DNA from: an uncultured Chloroflexales bacterium
GTDB taxonomy: Bacteria > Chloroflexota > Chloroflexia > Chloroflexales > Chloroflexaceae
Direction of reading: 5' to 3'
Length of the DNA: 58,093 nt
Assembly (NCBI GenBank): GCA_937902315.1
Contig: CALGUG010000016.1
Coordinates: 1 to 58,093, forward strand
In this document: piece by piece, positions 33,839 through 43,350 of the stretch
Position numbering within the stretch: the first letter of the stretch is position 1
Layout of the letters: every line of letters begins with the position of its first letter
Notes under the pieces: model-generated
The model's database searches: none
The model's input: the letters and a program-made list of their open reading frames with translations, nothing else
Told to the model about the DNA's origin: nothing
Program-made: the position numbers and the translations under genes

Positions 33839-34576
33839 ATGCTAATGGCCTGGGAAACACTAAAGCTATGGGGCGATGATGTCGTTCGCATCGAAGCGCT
33901 GACGGGCGGCGTGGCCAACGATGTCTGGAGCGTGCGCCTGAACGGGCAGCTCGCAGTGGCGCGGCGCGGCACTCGAAGCGACGCTGATCTGGCTTGGGAG
34001 ACCGAGCTGCTTGTGTGGCTCGACCGAAATGGACTAACCGTGCCGATGCCGATCCCAACCAAGGATGGTCGCTTGTTCGCCGACGGCATAGTAGTGATGA
34101 GCTATATCGAAGGCGAAGCGCCCACGACAAAAGCCGATTGGCTGCGCGTAGCCGAGACGCTTCGTCAGCTCCATCGCTTGACCTTGGGCTGGCCGCAGCG
34201 CCCGGGCTGGCGCTCATCGATCGATCTGCTACAGGTCGAGAAGGGCACCAAGGTCGACCTAAGCACGATGCCAGCCGAGGGTGTTGCTCGCTGCCGAGCG
34301 GCCTGGGCGCGCCTAGCTGGACGCCCAACCTGCGTTGTCCACGGCGATCCCAACCCACGCAATATCCGCATCACCACAGATCGAGTCGCGCTGATCGACT
34401 GGGACGAAGCGCATGTCGATGTGCCCGACCTCGACTTGGCGCTGCCTTACAATGCCGCAGGTCTCGATGCCGAGGCCTATGATATCGCTGCGCAAGCATC
34501 GGCTGCTTGGGAAGCCGCCGTCTGCTGGAACGACGACTACTCACTCAAGCGGCTTGCCGAGGTTCGGGCGCTCTAA
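33839..34576 (+). CDS. Aminoglycoside phosphotransferase (APH) fold kinase
   Basis: About 245 residues. Small-molecule kinase of the APH/choline kinase fold: EALTGGVANDVWSVRL (nucleotide loop), VVHGDPNPRNIRI (catalytic Asp loop) and VALIDWDEAHVDVPDLDLA (metal Asp). Members phosphorylate aminoglycosides, choline, homoserine or macrolides; resistance is not implied. GTG 33821 and ATG 33839 or 33845 are all possible starts. Twenty-one bases separate it from the P-loop kinase downstream, so the two are probably one operon. Confidence 0.82.
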   Translation: MLMAWETLKLWGDDVVRIEALTGGVANDVWSVRLNGQLAVARRGTRSDADLAWETELLVWLDRNGLTVPMPIPTKDGRLFADGIVVMSYIEGEAPTTKADWLRVAETLRQLHRLTLGWPQRPGWRSSIDLLQVEKGTKVDLSTMPAEGVARCRAAWARLAGRPTCVVHGDPNPRNIRITTDRVALIDWDEAHVDVPDLDLALPYNAAGLDAEAYDIAAQASAAWEAAVCWNDDYSLKRLAEVRAL

Positions 34577-34597
34577 ACAGTTGTATTTGGAACAAAA

Positions 34598-35095
34598 ATG
34601 GGTATCAAAAACTATCTTATCGACGGCGTCTCCTGCGCCGGAAAAACCACAGTCTGCACTGAACTCCAGCTGCGCGGCTACCACGCCATCCACGGCGACC
34701 GCGAACTGGCCTATTGGGGCGATCCACAAAGCGGCGAGCCTGTTCCTAATGACGCCGAAACAAATCGTGCTTGGATCTGGGATCTTGAGAAGGTCAAAGC
34801 CTTAGTGGCCGATCACAGCCATCCTATCAGCTTCTTTTGCGGTGGTTCGAGAAATTCCGAGCGTTTTATTGAGCTGATGGATGGCGCGTTTGTGCTCGAG
34901 ATCGATCTCGCTACCCTGAATCGACGGCTCGCCGCCCGACCGCAGGACGAGTGGGGAGGAACGGCAAGCGAAGGAGCCGACTTTGCGCGCTACCAACACG
35001 CAACCAGAGCAGGGCTTCCTCAGAATGCGATCCCCATCGACGCCACAGCACCCCTCGCAAGCGTTGTAGAAGCCATTCTTGAAAAGGCCAAATAG
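34598..35095 (+). CDS. P-loop NTPase / small-molecule kinase
   Basis: 165 residues. YLIDGVSCAGKTTVCTEL is a Walker A motif of the shikimate/adenylate kinase-like type. GYHAIHGDRELAYWGDP resembles a substrate-binding region, and FFCGGSRNSERF and LNRRLAARPQDEWGG (lid-like arginines) follow. Probably phosphorylates a small metabolite; substrate unknown. Paired with the APH-fold kinase 21 bp upstream, which suggests two kinases acting on related compounds. Confidence 0.75.
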   Translation: MGIKNYLIDGVSCAGKTTVCTELQLRGYHAIHGDRELAYWGDPQSGEPVPNDAETNRAWIWDLEKVKALVADHSHPISFFCGGSRNSERFIELMDGAFVLEIDLATLNRRLAARPQDEWGGTASEGADFARYQHATRAGLPQNAIPIDATAPLASVVEAILEKAK

Positions 35096-35150
35096 CTTAT
35101 TGATTAACGTGATAGCGTAGTCAAGACGGCTAAACCTTGGAGGATAATAG

Positions 35151-35474
35151 ATGAGTAACGAACAGGATAGTAATTCTTTCTATTGCGATATGACGGCGCT
35201 ATCTCCACAAGAAAGGGCCAGCCATCAGGAGCGACTTGCTCTGCTCTTTGGGCAGCTTGTGCGAGAGAAAAAGGAGCTAGCAAATGGCTTTGCTTTCCGC
35301 TTTGAAGGCCAAGAGTATACCCAGCTAGCGGAGTTTATTCGCTTTGAGCGAAAATGCTGTCCTTTTCTAAGCTTCGAGCTCGAATTAGCACCCCACAATG
35401 GCCCGGTTTGGCTGCATCTCACAGGGCTAGGGGATATAAAGCCATTTCTAGAAGCGGAATTCGGCTTATTATAA
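35151..35474 (+). CDS. Conserved small protein with ERKCCPF motif
   Basis: 107 residues, soluble. The motif FIRFERKCCPFLSFELEL in the middle, with a Cys pair, recurs in small proteins often found beside metal-responsive regulators; I cannot name the family or confirm metal binding. SD TGGAGG at 35139-35144. Stands alone between the kinase pair and an empty gap. Confidence 0.65.
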   Translation: MSNEQDSNSFYCDMTALSPQERASHQERLALLFGQLVREKKELANGFAFRFEGQEYTQLAEFIRFERKCCPFLSFELELAPHNGPVWLHLTGLGDIKPFLEAEFGLL

Positions 35475-35831
35475 GCAGGATAAGTTGAGGGCAGGCTGCT
35501 AAAAACTCAGACACAATTCGAACGGCTAGAAGGATCTGCTCAACATTATTGAGTGCCAATAGCTAAAAATAGGATTAGGGGTTTGTTTTTGAATAGTATT
35601 AGGACTTATGCAAAAAGAGGGTGTAATCGAAGTATGATAGCACCATACATTTGAATAAAAGCGATTTTTGCTGAAAAGTCACAATCCAGTTAATCGCACT
35701 ATCTGCGTAACAAAAACTGCCGTACAAATACAATGAGAATCAGTTCGAGATAGGATAACGCCAACAATGTGCTAGAATAAGCCGCACCCAAGCTATACAC
35801 CTCCAATAGCCAAATAAGAAAGGTTTTTACA
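35475..35831. other. Intergenic stretch without a gene
   Basis: About 355 bp, AT-rich, no dispersed repeat copy. Contains scattered A/T-rich promoter-like words ahead of the aldo/keto reductase (TAGAAT at 35773) but nothing I would call. Confidence 0.45.
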
Positions 35832-36659
35832 ATGACCGTACCAAGCCTTCGCCTCAATGACGGGCACAGCATACCCCAGGTCGGACTGGGCACCGCCTCG
35901 CTCAACGACGAAACCGTCGCCTCTGTGATCGTAACCGCTATCGAAGCTGGCTATCGACATATCGACACCGCCTACCGCTACGGCAACCAGCGCGGCGTTG
36001 GCAAAGGCGTCAAAGCTAGCGGCATCGCGCGCGAGGAGCTGTTTATCACCACCAAGCTAGACGGCGAGTTTCAGGGCAACGACCGTGCGATCGCCGGACT
36101 CGACGAATGCCTCAAGCAACTCGATATGGATTATGTCGACCTGCTCTTGATCCACTGGCCGCTGCCCCAGCGCAACGAATATATTTCGACCTGGAAGACC
36201 TTTGAGAAGCTGCGCGAAAGCGGCAAAGTGCGCTCGATCGGCGTCTCGAACTTCAAGCCCGCTCACCTCGAGCGCCTGCTGGCCGAGACCACCATGCGCC
36301 CGGTCGCCAACCAGATCCAGCTCAGCCCGCGCATCACCCGCACCGATCATGTCGAATACGACCGCGCCCACGATATTGTGACGGTGGCTTGGAGCCCCTT
36401 AGGCCAAGGCAAAGATCTGCTCAACGAGCCGATTTTGGCCAGCATCGGCGCCAAGTACGGCAAGAGTCCCGCTCAAGTTGTGCTGCGCTGGAACATCGAG
36501 CTCGGCATCGTTACGATCCCGCGCTCGTCGAACCCCGCACGCCTAGCCCAAAACCTCGATATCTTCGACTTCTCGCTGACGCCCGACGAGGTCGCGGCTA
36601 TCTCGGCGCTCGACGATGGCAGCGAGAAGCGAGCCGACTCGGATGTGGGCGGACACTAA
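35832..36659 (+). CDS. Aldo/keto reductase
   Basis: 275 residues, TIM-barrel NADPH-dependent reductase. GYRHIDTAYRYGNQRGVG contains the catalytic Asp and Tyr, FITTKLDGEFQ the catalytic Lys, and DLLLIHWPLPQRN the His. RSIGVSNFKPAHLERLL is the family signature 2, and TIPRSSNPARLAQNL the cofactor site. It resembles 2,5-diketo-gluconate reductase-type enzymes. Substrate unknown. Own terminator at 36669-36712. Confidence 0.93.
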   Translation: MTVPSLRLNDGHSIPQVGLGTASLNDETVASVIVTAIEAGYRHIDTAYRYGNQRGVGKGVKASGIAREELFITTKLDGEFQGNDRAIAGLDECLKQLDMDYVDLLLIHWPLPQRNEYISTWKTFEKLRESGKVRSIGVSNFKPAHLERLLAETTMRPVANQIQLSPRITRTDHVEYDRAHDIVTVAWSPLGQGKDLLNEPILASIGAKYGKSPAQVVLRWNIELGIVTIPRSSNPARLAQNLDIFDFSLTPDEVAAISALDDGSEKRADSDVGGH

Positions 36660-36668
36660 AAAATCGAC

Positions 36669-36712
36669 GGGGATATGGTGGCGCTTAGGCATCACCATAT
36701 CCCCGCACTTTT
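36669..36712 (+). terminator. Rho-independent terminator after aldo/keto reductase
   Basis: GGGGATATGGTG / CACCATATCCCC stem, followed by GCACTTTTT. Confidence 0.88.
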
Positions 36713-36730
36713 TATGCTCTCTACTTTAAA

Positions 36731-36763
36731 ACAGGCCTTCGGCAGAGCGGAACTTAACTTTTT
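36731..36763 (-). repeat. Type B element, partial
   Basis: Reverse copy of the core: GGCCTTCGGCAGAGCGGAACTT at 36734-36755. Ends are not found. Occupies the convergent gap that lacks a type A copy. Confidence 0.6.
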
Positions 36764-36813
36764 CCCTTGTTTTCATTGCCTATCAAGGAGAGCGTTAAAG
36801 TATCTATCAGCCT

Positions 36814-37257
36814 TTAGCTAACGGCGCGCTGCACCAAGGCGCTGATGCGCTCCTCTTCAAGCGGCGTCAGCTCCGTAAGCGCAAAAGCGGTCGGCCACAT
36901 ATTACCTTCATCAAGACGTGCTACATCGTTAAAGCCGAGCGTCGCATAGCGAGTACCGAATTTACTAGCGCTCTGGAAGAAGCAAAGCACCTTATCGTCT
37001 TTAGCATAAGCGGGCATACCATACCAAAGGCGCGGCATCAGGCTGGGCGCAGCCTGCGTAATGATCTCGTGGACGCGCGCCGCCATCTGGCGCTCGCCTT
37101 CGGGCAGCTCGGCGATCTTGGCTAACAGATCGCGTTCGCCCTCGGCCCGGTTCTTTTTCGCTCGCGCCTCGGCCTTCAGCTCCTTGGCGCGCTCTTTCAT
37201 AGCTGCCCGCTCTTCGGCCGTAAACCCTTGGTTACTCTTCTTTGCTGTCTGGCTCAA
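36814..37257 (-). CDS. DUF1801-family protein
   Basis: 147 residues from TTG 37257. AGGAGG lies 6 bases before it, whereas the longer frame starting at 37275 would read through that ribosome site. The N-terminus SQTAKKSNQGFTAEERAAMKERAKELKAEARA is a charged helix common in this family. The C-terminal DUF1801/YdhG-like domain has RVHEIITQAAPSLMPRLWYGMPAYAKDDKVLCFFQ and LDEGNMWPTAFAL. Some relatives act as iron chaperones, but function here is not known. Controlled by an unusually well-formed promoter with a palindrome in its spacer (37372-37401). Confidence 0.85.
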   Translation of the reverse strand: MSQTAKKSNQGFTAEERAAMKERAKELKAEARAKKNRAEGERDLLAKIAELPEGERQMAARVHEIITQAAPSLMPRLWYGMPAYAKDDKVLCFFQSASKFGTRYATLGFNDVARLDEGNMWPTAFALTELTPLEEERISALVQRAVS

Positions 37258-37371
37258 AACGATCCTCCTGATCAATCAGTTAGGCGTTGTCTTAGCTTCA
37301 CATCAGCTACAAACCCTAAACACACTGTAGCGATCTTGAGCGAACCTTAGCAAGAACGTTCTACAGCACTT

Positions 37372-37401
37372 ATTATACGTGACCAATAGGTCACATGTCA
37401 A
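37372..37401 (-). promoter_or_regulatory. Consensus promoter with palindromic operator in the spacer
   Basis: Minus strand: TTGACA (37401-37396), 18-bp spacer, TATAAT (37377-37372). The spacer holds the perfect 16-bp palindrome-with-loop GTGACCTATTGGTCAC (37394-37379, arms GTGACC/GGTCAC). Both hexamers are perfect consensus. A regulator bound there would control RNA polymerase directly. Confidence 0.8.
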
Positions 37402-37539
37402 GAAGAATCTCAAACAAATTTGCTACAAAAATCGTTCCTCCGACTGGCTCCGCTCGGCAGCCGATCTGCTAGATTGATCGTATCGCACTAGGTTTTAGCG
37501 CTCTAGACAAGCCTTTTAGCGCAAAGAGGAGTACACTCG

Positions 37540-37878
37540 ATGATCGCTCGGATTTGGCATGGTGTGGTGGCGCTCGAAAACGCCGATAGATACTATGAGT
37601 TCTTGCTGCACAGCGGCATTCCCGACTATCAAAAGACGCCCGGCAATCTGGGCGTCCAGCTTTTGCGCCGTATCGAAGGCCAACAGGCCCACTTTCTGCT
37701 CACGTCCTTCTGGGAGTCCTTCGAGGCGATTCGCAGATTCGCCGGCGATGAAGTTGAGCGAGCCTACTACTACCCCGAAGATCAGGAGTTTCTGCTTGAG
37801 TTCGAGCCGTTCGTCACCCACCACGAGCTGTTAGAGCTCCATGTAGGCGCGCCGCTCCAAAGCTTTTCAAAGAACTGA
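37540..37878 (+). CDS. ABM-domain (antibiotic biosynthesis monooxygenase-like) protein
   Basis: 112 residues. The ferredoxin-like ABM fold is suggested by MIARIWHGVVALENADRYYEFL, NLGVQLLRRIEGQQAHFLLTSFWESFEAIRRFAG and AYYYPEDQEFLLEFEP, the pattern of monooxygenase/stress-response dimers. Catalytic role unproven; many members are cofactor-free oxygenases or of unknown role. Ribosome site AAAGAGGAG at 37521-37529. Type A copy 9 follows. Confidence 0.78.
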   Translation: MIARIWHGVVALENADRYYEFLLHSGIPDYQKTPGNLGVQLLRRIEGQQAHFLLTSFWESFEAIRRFAGDEVERAYYYPEDQEFLLEFEPFVTHHELLELHVGAPLQSFSKN

Positions 37879-37921
37879 TTGCATTCGCTTAAATCTTAGG
37901 CTATTACACTCGTTACAACGC

Positions 37922-37990
37922 TGGCGGAGACGGCTCTAGCAGCCATTCGATCCCTAACGCGTCCGCCTACGGCTACAAACGGCCCCTCCT
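37922..37990 (-). repeat. Type A dispersed repeat, copy 9
   Basis: Reverse: GGCGGAGACGGCTCTAGC, CCATTCGATCC, CGCGTCCGCCTACGGCTA at 37958-37975. Convergent gap. Confidence 0.86.
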
Positions 37991-38007
37991 CTACAAAGGG
38001 CGTCTAC

Positions 38008-41000
38008 TCAGTGCGTTGCATCAGCGCTGTCGCCCATGACGGCTCCGAGGACTTTCAGTGCAGCACGCTGCGCCTCGCTGATGCCCCTCGCCCCAGCGAT
38101 GTTCATGCCCGCATAGGGGCCTTCTGCGCTCAATACGCCTAAACAAGCGCCAGTATGCGGGTCCCATAACCTGATCGTTTCGTCGTCGCTGCCGCTGGCG
38201 AGCAGGCTACCATCGGGGCTGAAGGCTACACAGCGCACGCTGGCACGATGACCCTGCAGTATCGCCAGTTCGCTGCGAGTCTCGACATTCCACAAGCGTA
38301 CTGTTTGATCGGCGCTTGCACTAGCAAGCAGGCGTCCATCGGGGCTCCAAGCCAGCCATGTCACAGTATTGCTATGTCCTGAGAGGATGCCTACAATCAC
38401 ATTGTCAACGATATCCCACAGGCGCACGGTTTGGTCAGCGCTGCTACTTGCCAGACCTGTGCCCGCTGGATTAAAAGCCACACAGCTCACACTTGCTGTA
38501 TGGCCTTTCAAGACCGCGCGTTGTGTATAGCTCGCCATATCCCAGAGCCAAATCGTTTGATCATCGCTGGCGCTCGCCAATATCGTTCCATCTCTACTAA
38601 ATGCGACGGCTTTGATCCAATCGTTATGTCCAGAGAAGAGCTGTTGGGTTGCAGCAGTCGCCATATCCCAGATCCGTATAGTTGTATCTTGGCTGCCGCT
38701 GGCGAGCAGCTTTGTGGTCGGGCTGAAGGCCACAGCGGTCACCCGCGCCGTATGCCCTCGTAGATCGGCGTACAACTGACCGCTAGCCACATCCCATAGC
38801 TGTACCAGGCAGTCGTTATTGGCGCTGGCTATAAACCTGCCATCGGGACTGAATGCCAGCGACTCGACCCAACCGATACGATCGCGCAGCGTGGTTACGA
38901 TCTGGCGTGTCTGGATATTCCAGATCGTAACCTCTTTTGCATAGCTGGTGTTCGCCAGCTTTGTACTGTCGGGGCTGAACGCAAGCGCACGAATGCCCTG
39001 GGTATAGCCTTGAAAGCGTTGGCGGGTGAGGCCAGTCCTGATATCCCAGATGCGCACGGTGTGGTCTGTACTATCATTACTGGCTAACCAAATGCCGCTC
39101 GGATCAAAGGAGAGCGATACAACTGCGCTGGTATGACCCAACAAAACGCGCTGGGTTTGCCCAGTTCGCATATTCCAAAGCCGAATCGTCTGGTCGTCGC
39201 TCGCACTCGCCAAGATTGTGCCATCGGGACTAAATGCCAGCGCTGTGACCCAATCTTCGTGCCCCCGCAAGATGTGGCGTAGCTCGCCACTGATCACATC
39301 CCATATCCGCACAGTGTGATCGGCGCTTGCACTGGCTAGGGTGGTCCCATCTGGGCTCCAAGCGACATCGCGTACCCGACTACTGTGGCCGACGAGGATG
39401 TACCGCACCTCGCCACTGATCGCGTCCCATATCCGTACCGTATGATCGGCGCTTGCACTCGCCAAGGTTGAACCATCGGGGCTCCAAGCCACCGCGCGCA
39501 CACGACTGCTATGACCACGCAGCAGGTGTCGCATTTCACCACTTGTAGCATCCCACACTCGCACCGTATGATCATCGCTAGCACTGGCAAGCAGGGCGCC
39601 GTCGGAGCTCCAAGCCACTGAACGCACCCAGCCTTGATGCCCGGCAAGCACCTTCCTAACCACTCCGCTTTCCGCATCCCAAATACGAATCGTTTGATCT
39701 TCGCTCGCGCTCGCCAGCCAGCTTCCATCAGGGCTCCAAGCCACCGACCAGATCGTCATCGTATGAGGGCAGAAGCGGCTGATCACCTGCATATCAGCAG
39801 CCCGCATGATCTGCACCATGCCCATATCGGAGTAGAGAGCGAGGAGCGTGCCAGCTGGATTGAAGGCAACACCTTGAATCGAATGAAATGAATCGGTAAA
39901 CACCGATCCAGTGAAATCAGCTCTGGCAAATGTCGCATGATGGACATGCGCCCCGCGAAAGTTGGCCTGCCAAACGCACAGGTTCGAGAAGTCATAGCCC
40001 TGCAGATCGTAACCCATCTGAAGCAAAAGGTTTACGATATTTCCGGCGGCGTAGCCTGGCCGTCGTACACCTGTTGCTTGCAGACGAGCCAAGAGCCGTC
40101 GACACAGCGCGGCAACGCTCTCCAGACCCATTTCTGCCCCCAGTTGCCGTACAACTGGCTCGAGGATCATTCGCACCTGACTTTGGCGTACATCTTCATG
40201 CGCCTGGGCCTTGATCAAGGGATGGGAGTTGAAACGATAGATCGTTTCAGCCATCAACTCCTCAACAATCTGCGCTACAAATCGGTCAGTGACGTATTCC
40301 AAGACCACATTCTGCAGCGTAAAGCCATCGCCGACCTTTTCAAGCAGTGAGCGACGTTGAAGCGAATGAAGCGCCTCCAATAAGGTGTGCTGCATAACGG
40401 GTTGAACGAGATTCGCACGCAGTTGCTCGATTGTAACCGGCTCGCGTTCAATCGCTAACCAGATCACGATCTCCTGTTCCAAGGGGAACAGGCGTGCAAA
40501 CTGCTGGTCCAGCACATCACGAATATCATCGAAGATCGGCGTTTGGTAGTGCAAAAATGCAGTGATATTGCCTGCGAACAGATCGCGAATCGTATCGGCA
40601 ACCAAGCGCAAGGCCAGCGGATTGCCAGAATAGCGTTCGATCAGCGCCTGCTGATTGCCGTTGTAAGTGAGCACACCTTGTTCGCGCAAAATGGCCTGCC
40701 CAGCATCTGAACTCAGGCCAAACAGCCTAAATGAGCGCACCGTCAAAAGCTCGCGTTCCAAACGCACCAGATCGAGGGGACGCTCACGGCTGGTTATGAG
40801 CAAGCAGCTTTGATGGCGAGTTTGAGCGATACGCAGAATCAGTTGCCCGTAGTCCGCATAGCCTTGGCGAAAGGTGCCAGCCCGATCACCGCTTTGGAGG
40901 ATGCTTTCAAAATTATCCAGCACCAGCAGAATGCGCCACTGATGAAGCGTGTCGAGGACAAGATTAAGTCGTGCATCAAGATCATCAGGAATATGTGTGA

Positions 41001-42114
41001 GCGATCGTTGGGTGAAGGTTTGCAGCAGGTCGATCAACAAGGTTTCCAGAGGCGGTGCGTTGAGCAGCGAGCGCCAAATCACGTGTGTGAAATCGCGTCG
41101 GCATGAGGCGACCAGCTTAGTGGCGAGTGTACTCTTACCGATACCGCCCATTCCAAAGAGCACTACAACCCGACAGCGTTCGTTCATTATCCAACGCTTA
41201 ATGGTCAAAAGCTCATCTTGGCGACCATAGAAACTGCGCGGGTCGGGCGGCCCATCCCAATACATATCGGCGGCAGTGTGGGATTGGCCCAGTGCCAGTT
41301 GGATAGCATCCGGCCTACCAACCTCTCTATAGAGTGTGCCCGCACGGATTTGTTGATACAGCTCGCTGGTTTCCACAGCGGGGGCGATGCCAAGCTCAGT
41401 GCTCAATAGCCGACTGAGTGTTTCATACTGCATCAATGCCCTGTTGCGCTGCCCACTGAATGTTAGGTTACGCATAAGGCTGCGGTGCGCGCCTTCGTTC
41501 AGTGGTTCAAGCGCGATCAAACGTTGGGCATAGTCTTGGGCGCGCTCGAAGGCCCCTTCTTGTTCGGCATACCAAGCAAGCCGTTCAAGCGCCTCTGTCA
41601 CCTCGCGCTGCAACTGCAAACGTTTATTCTGAACCCACTCATCGAAAAGATCGCTGTCATCGAGCGAAAAGCGCGCGAGGAAGGGACCACGATATAGTGC
41701 AACCGCCTCATCTAAACGCTGCATGCAGGCCGCACAGGTGGTAAGGTCACTATGCCCATGCGACTGAACGGCTGCCAGCTTGTCGCTCAAGGCAGTTACA
41801 TCGATCCAAGCACTACTTGCTTGGTTGAATTGGATTGTTTGGCGTGATGTAAGGACGAAGGTTTGCATGGCGTCCTGCCCTCCAAGGGCCTGGCGGAGAT
41901 AGAGCAGGGTCTGACTCAAATTATGCAGCGCCATTCGCTCCGGCTGATCGGGCCAAAGCAGCCCAGCTAGCTCACTACGCGTATGAGGACGATGCGCCTC
42001 AACCGCGAGATAGACCAGCAATGCTTGAGTTTTGGCGCTACGAAAGTTCATGATTTGCCGATCGTCCAAGCTAACTTGGAGCGAATCAAGCAATGTGAGG
42101 CGCAAGCGACTCAT
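38008..42114 (-). CDS. BTAD / NB-ARC / pentapeptide / 14xWD40 signalling protein
   Basis: 1368 residues. In order: an OmpR-type winged helix (about 1-95, RSAKTQALLVYLAVEAHRPH), a BTAD helical domain (about 95-255), a STAND NB-ARC ATPase (Walker A GMGGIGKSTLATKL at about 320; Walker B ILLVLDNFE), a winged-helix and helical part, a short pentapeptide-like run (YDFSNLCVWQANFRGAHV) and 14 WD40 units, the first degenerate. That equals two seven-bladed propellers. Repeats 4 and 5 differ at only a few residues, so the array expanded recently. The tail PYAGMNIAGARGISEAQRAALKVLGA is shared with other STAND proteins. Such proteins sense a ligand on the propellers and switch on an effector; here the N-terminal DNA-binding module suggests transcription control. 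Target unknown. Confidence 0.9.
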   Translation of the reverse strand: MSRLRLTLLDSLQVSLDDRQIMNFRSAKTQALLVYLAVEAHRPHTRSELAGLLWPDQPERMALHNLSQTLLYLRQALGGQDAMQTFVLTSRQTIQFNQASSAWIDVTALSDKLAAVQSHGHSDLTTCAACMQRLDEAVALYRGPFLARFSLDDSDLFDEWVQNKRLQLQREVTEALERLAWYAEQEGAFERAQDYAQRLIALEPLNEGAHRSLMRNLTFSGQRNRALMQYETLSRLLSTELGIAPAVETSELYQQIRAGTLYREVGRPDAIQLALGQSHTAADMYWDGPPDPRSFYGRQDELLTIKRWIMNERCRVVVLFGMGGIGKSTLATKLVASCRRDFTHVIWRSLLNAPPLETLLIDLLQTFTQRSLTHIPDDLDARLNLVLDTLHQWRILLVLDNFESILQSGDRAGTFRQGYADYGQLILRIAQTRHQSCLLITSRERPLDLVRLERELLTVRSFRLFGLSSDAGQAILREQGVLTYNGNQQALIERYSGNPLALRLVADTIRDLFAGNITAFLHYQTPIFDDIRDVLDQQFARLFPLEQEIVIWLAIEREPVTIEQLRANLVQPVMQHTLLEALHSLQRRSLLEKVGDGFTLQNVVLEYVTDRFVAQIVEELMAETIYRFNSHPLIKAQAHEDVRQSQVRMILEPVVRQLGAEMGLESVAALCRRLLARLQATGVRRPGYAAGNIVNLLLQMGYDLQGYDFSNLCVWQANFRGAHVHHATFARADFTGSVFTDSFHSIQGVAFNPAGTLLALYSDMGMVQIMRAADMQVISRFCPHTMTIWSVAWSPDGSWLASASEDQTIRIWDAESGVVRKVLAGHQGWVRSVAWSSDGALLASASDDHTVRVWDATSGEMRHLLRGHSSRVRAVAWSPDGSTLASASADHTVRIWDAISGEVRYILVGHSSRVRDVAWSPDGTTLASASADHTVRIWDVISGELRHILRGHEDWVTALAFSPDGTILASASDDQTIRLWNMRTGQTQRVLLGHTSAVVSLSFDPSGIWLASNDSTDHTVRIWDIRTGLTRQRFQGYTQGIRALAFSPDSTKLANTSYAKEVTIWNIQTRQIVTTLRDRIGWVESLAFSPDGRFIASANNDCLVQLWDVASGQLYADLRGHTARVTAVAFSPTTKLLASGSQDTTIRIWDMATAATQQLFSGHNDWIKAVAFSRDGTILASASDDQTIWLWDMASYTQRAVLKGHTASVSCVAFNPAGTGLASSSADQTVRLWDIVDNVIVGILSGHSNTVTWLAWSPDGRLLASASADQTVRLWNVETRSELAILQGHRASVRCVAFSPDGSLLASGSDDETIRLWDPHTGACLGVLSAEGPYAGMNIAGARGISEAQRAALKVLGAVMGDSADATH

Positions 42115-42279
42115 GCAATTCCATCCTAGTACAAAAGCTCCCTATACCATACAAAAAATCTTGTCTTGGAGCTGCTGATGATGATGTGATGATAGTTTGA
42201 GGATAGAGCCTAACTATTATTGCACATACAACCAAGCACAACAAGACCATTTGTAGTGAAATTTAGAAAGGATCAGGGC

Positions 42280-42738
42280 ATGATTAGCTACAAGATTTCA
42301 CCCAAATGTGTCACCCCTAGCGGAGAAACTCTGTATCTGACGGTCAATAAACAAACCAAACAAGTGGTTGTATGGACCGAAATGGCCGATAACGATTCCG
42401 CGCAACTTTGGACACCGATACCCTGGATCAATGGCAATGGCATTCAGGGATTCGTGCTGCTAAATCAGATGACGAACTCGATTATTGCTGCTCCTAATAA
42501 CAACGCTGAGGTGACGCTTATTGACCCCAAATATACAACAATGCAAGAGCAACGTTGTTCCTGGAACTATAGCGGCAGTACCGAGCGCCATGACGCGTTA
42601 CAACTCTATCAGAACACGGACATGAACCTGAACGTAGCTGGCGGAGGATCATGGAACAATAATACGCCAGTCTTAGCCTATAAATGGGGCAATAATCAAG
42701 TTAACGAGTTGTGGAAATTCATACCAGTTTGTCAATAG
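42280..42738 (+). CDS. Ricin B-type beta-trefoil lectin-like protein
   Basis: 152 residues from ATG 42280, which follows AAAGGA at 42267-42272. It has three trefoil repeats with the QxW-like motif: QLWTPIPW, SWNYSGS and ELWKFIP, plus GFVLLNQMTNSIIAAPNN and ALQLYQNTDMNLNVAGGGSWNNN. No signal peptide, so it may act in the cytoplasm or be released another way. Predicted carbohydrate or protein binding. Divergent from the STAND protein with a 165-bp shared promoter gap, so it could be that regulator's target. That link is only positional. Confidence 0.75.
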   Translation: MISYKISPKCVTPSGETLYLTVNKQTKQVVVWTEMADNDSAQLWTPIPWINGNGIQGFVLLNQMTNSIIAAPNNNAEVTLIDPKYTTMQEQRCSWNYSGSTERHDALQLYQNTDMNLNVAGGGSWNNNTPVLAYKWGNNQVNELWKFIPVCQ

Positions 42739-43340
42739 AGGTATGACTACGCCTACCGACCCACAGACTCACGCAAGACTTGCAGAACGCTTTGTCCCAT
42801 TTGTATGGATTTAGTCCAAAGAACCAAGCCAAGCTAGCAGCGTCGCCTAGGCCTTCACAAGCGCGCAGCTATGAAATGCGGAGTTTTCACCTATAGCGTA
42901 GCGCTTTGCTTTCCCGCATATAGCGGCCAGCACTATGGCGATTCAGGCGACCATCTATATGTTCTTCAATTCGGTCAAGGCTATAACGCTTTGATCGAAC
43001 GGTTAGTAGCTATAAGTGCGTATAAGGGCGATCGGAAGCCTAATAAATGCCGCAACATACAAAACGGACTGGAGTGTGCTAATTAGTGCAGCAATCAGTT
43101 ACTGATGCTGCCCATTTTTGTACCTTTCAAAACGATCAATCTGACAACTCATAGGATTATCTATTCGGACTGCGTGTCACATTCAGCATTATTCCAGCTT
43201 GGCTGAATAACTGCCGCGCAGTTTTAAAAGCAGGGTGTAGCTAAAACTTAGCTCACATATAAAGTTCTCGACTTTGGCTGTATCGAAACTCGCATTAATA
43301 AGAGATAGAGGTGCAGATATGTGGAGGCACTGATAGAAGT
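42739..43340. other. Long gap without a convincing gene
   Basis: About 600 bp. A 71-codon frame at 42871-43086 has no ribosome site and no recognisable sequence. A type A copy follows at 43351. Confidence 0.4.
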
Positions 43341-43350
43341 TCTTTTTTGG

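Noticed and set aside
33839..34576. Possible aminoglycoside resistance gene
   Set aside because: Only the general APH fold is supported; many such kinases act on metabolites, and nothing here indicates a drug substrate.
42871..43086. 71-codon plus-strand frame
   Set aside because: No ribosome site, no recognisable protein pattern, in an otherwise empty gap.
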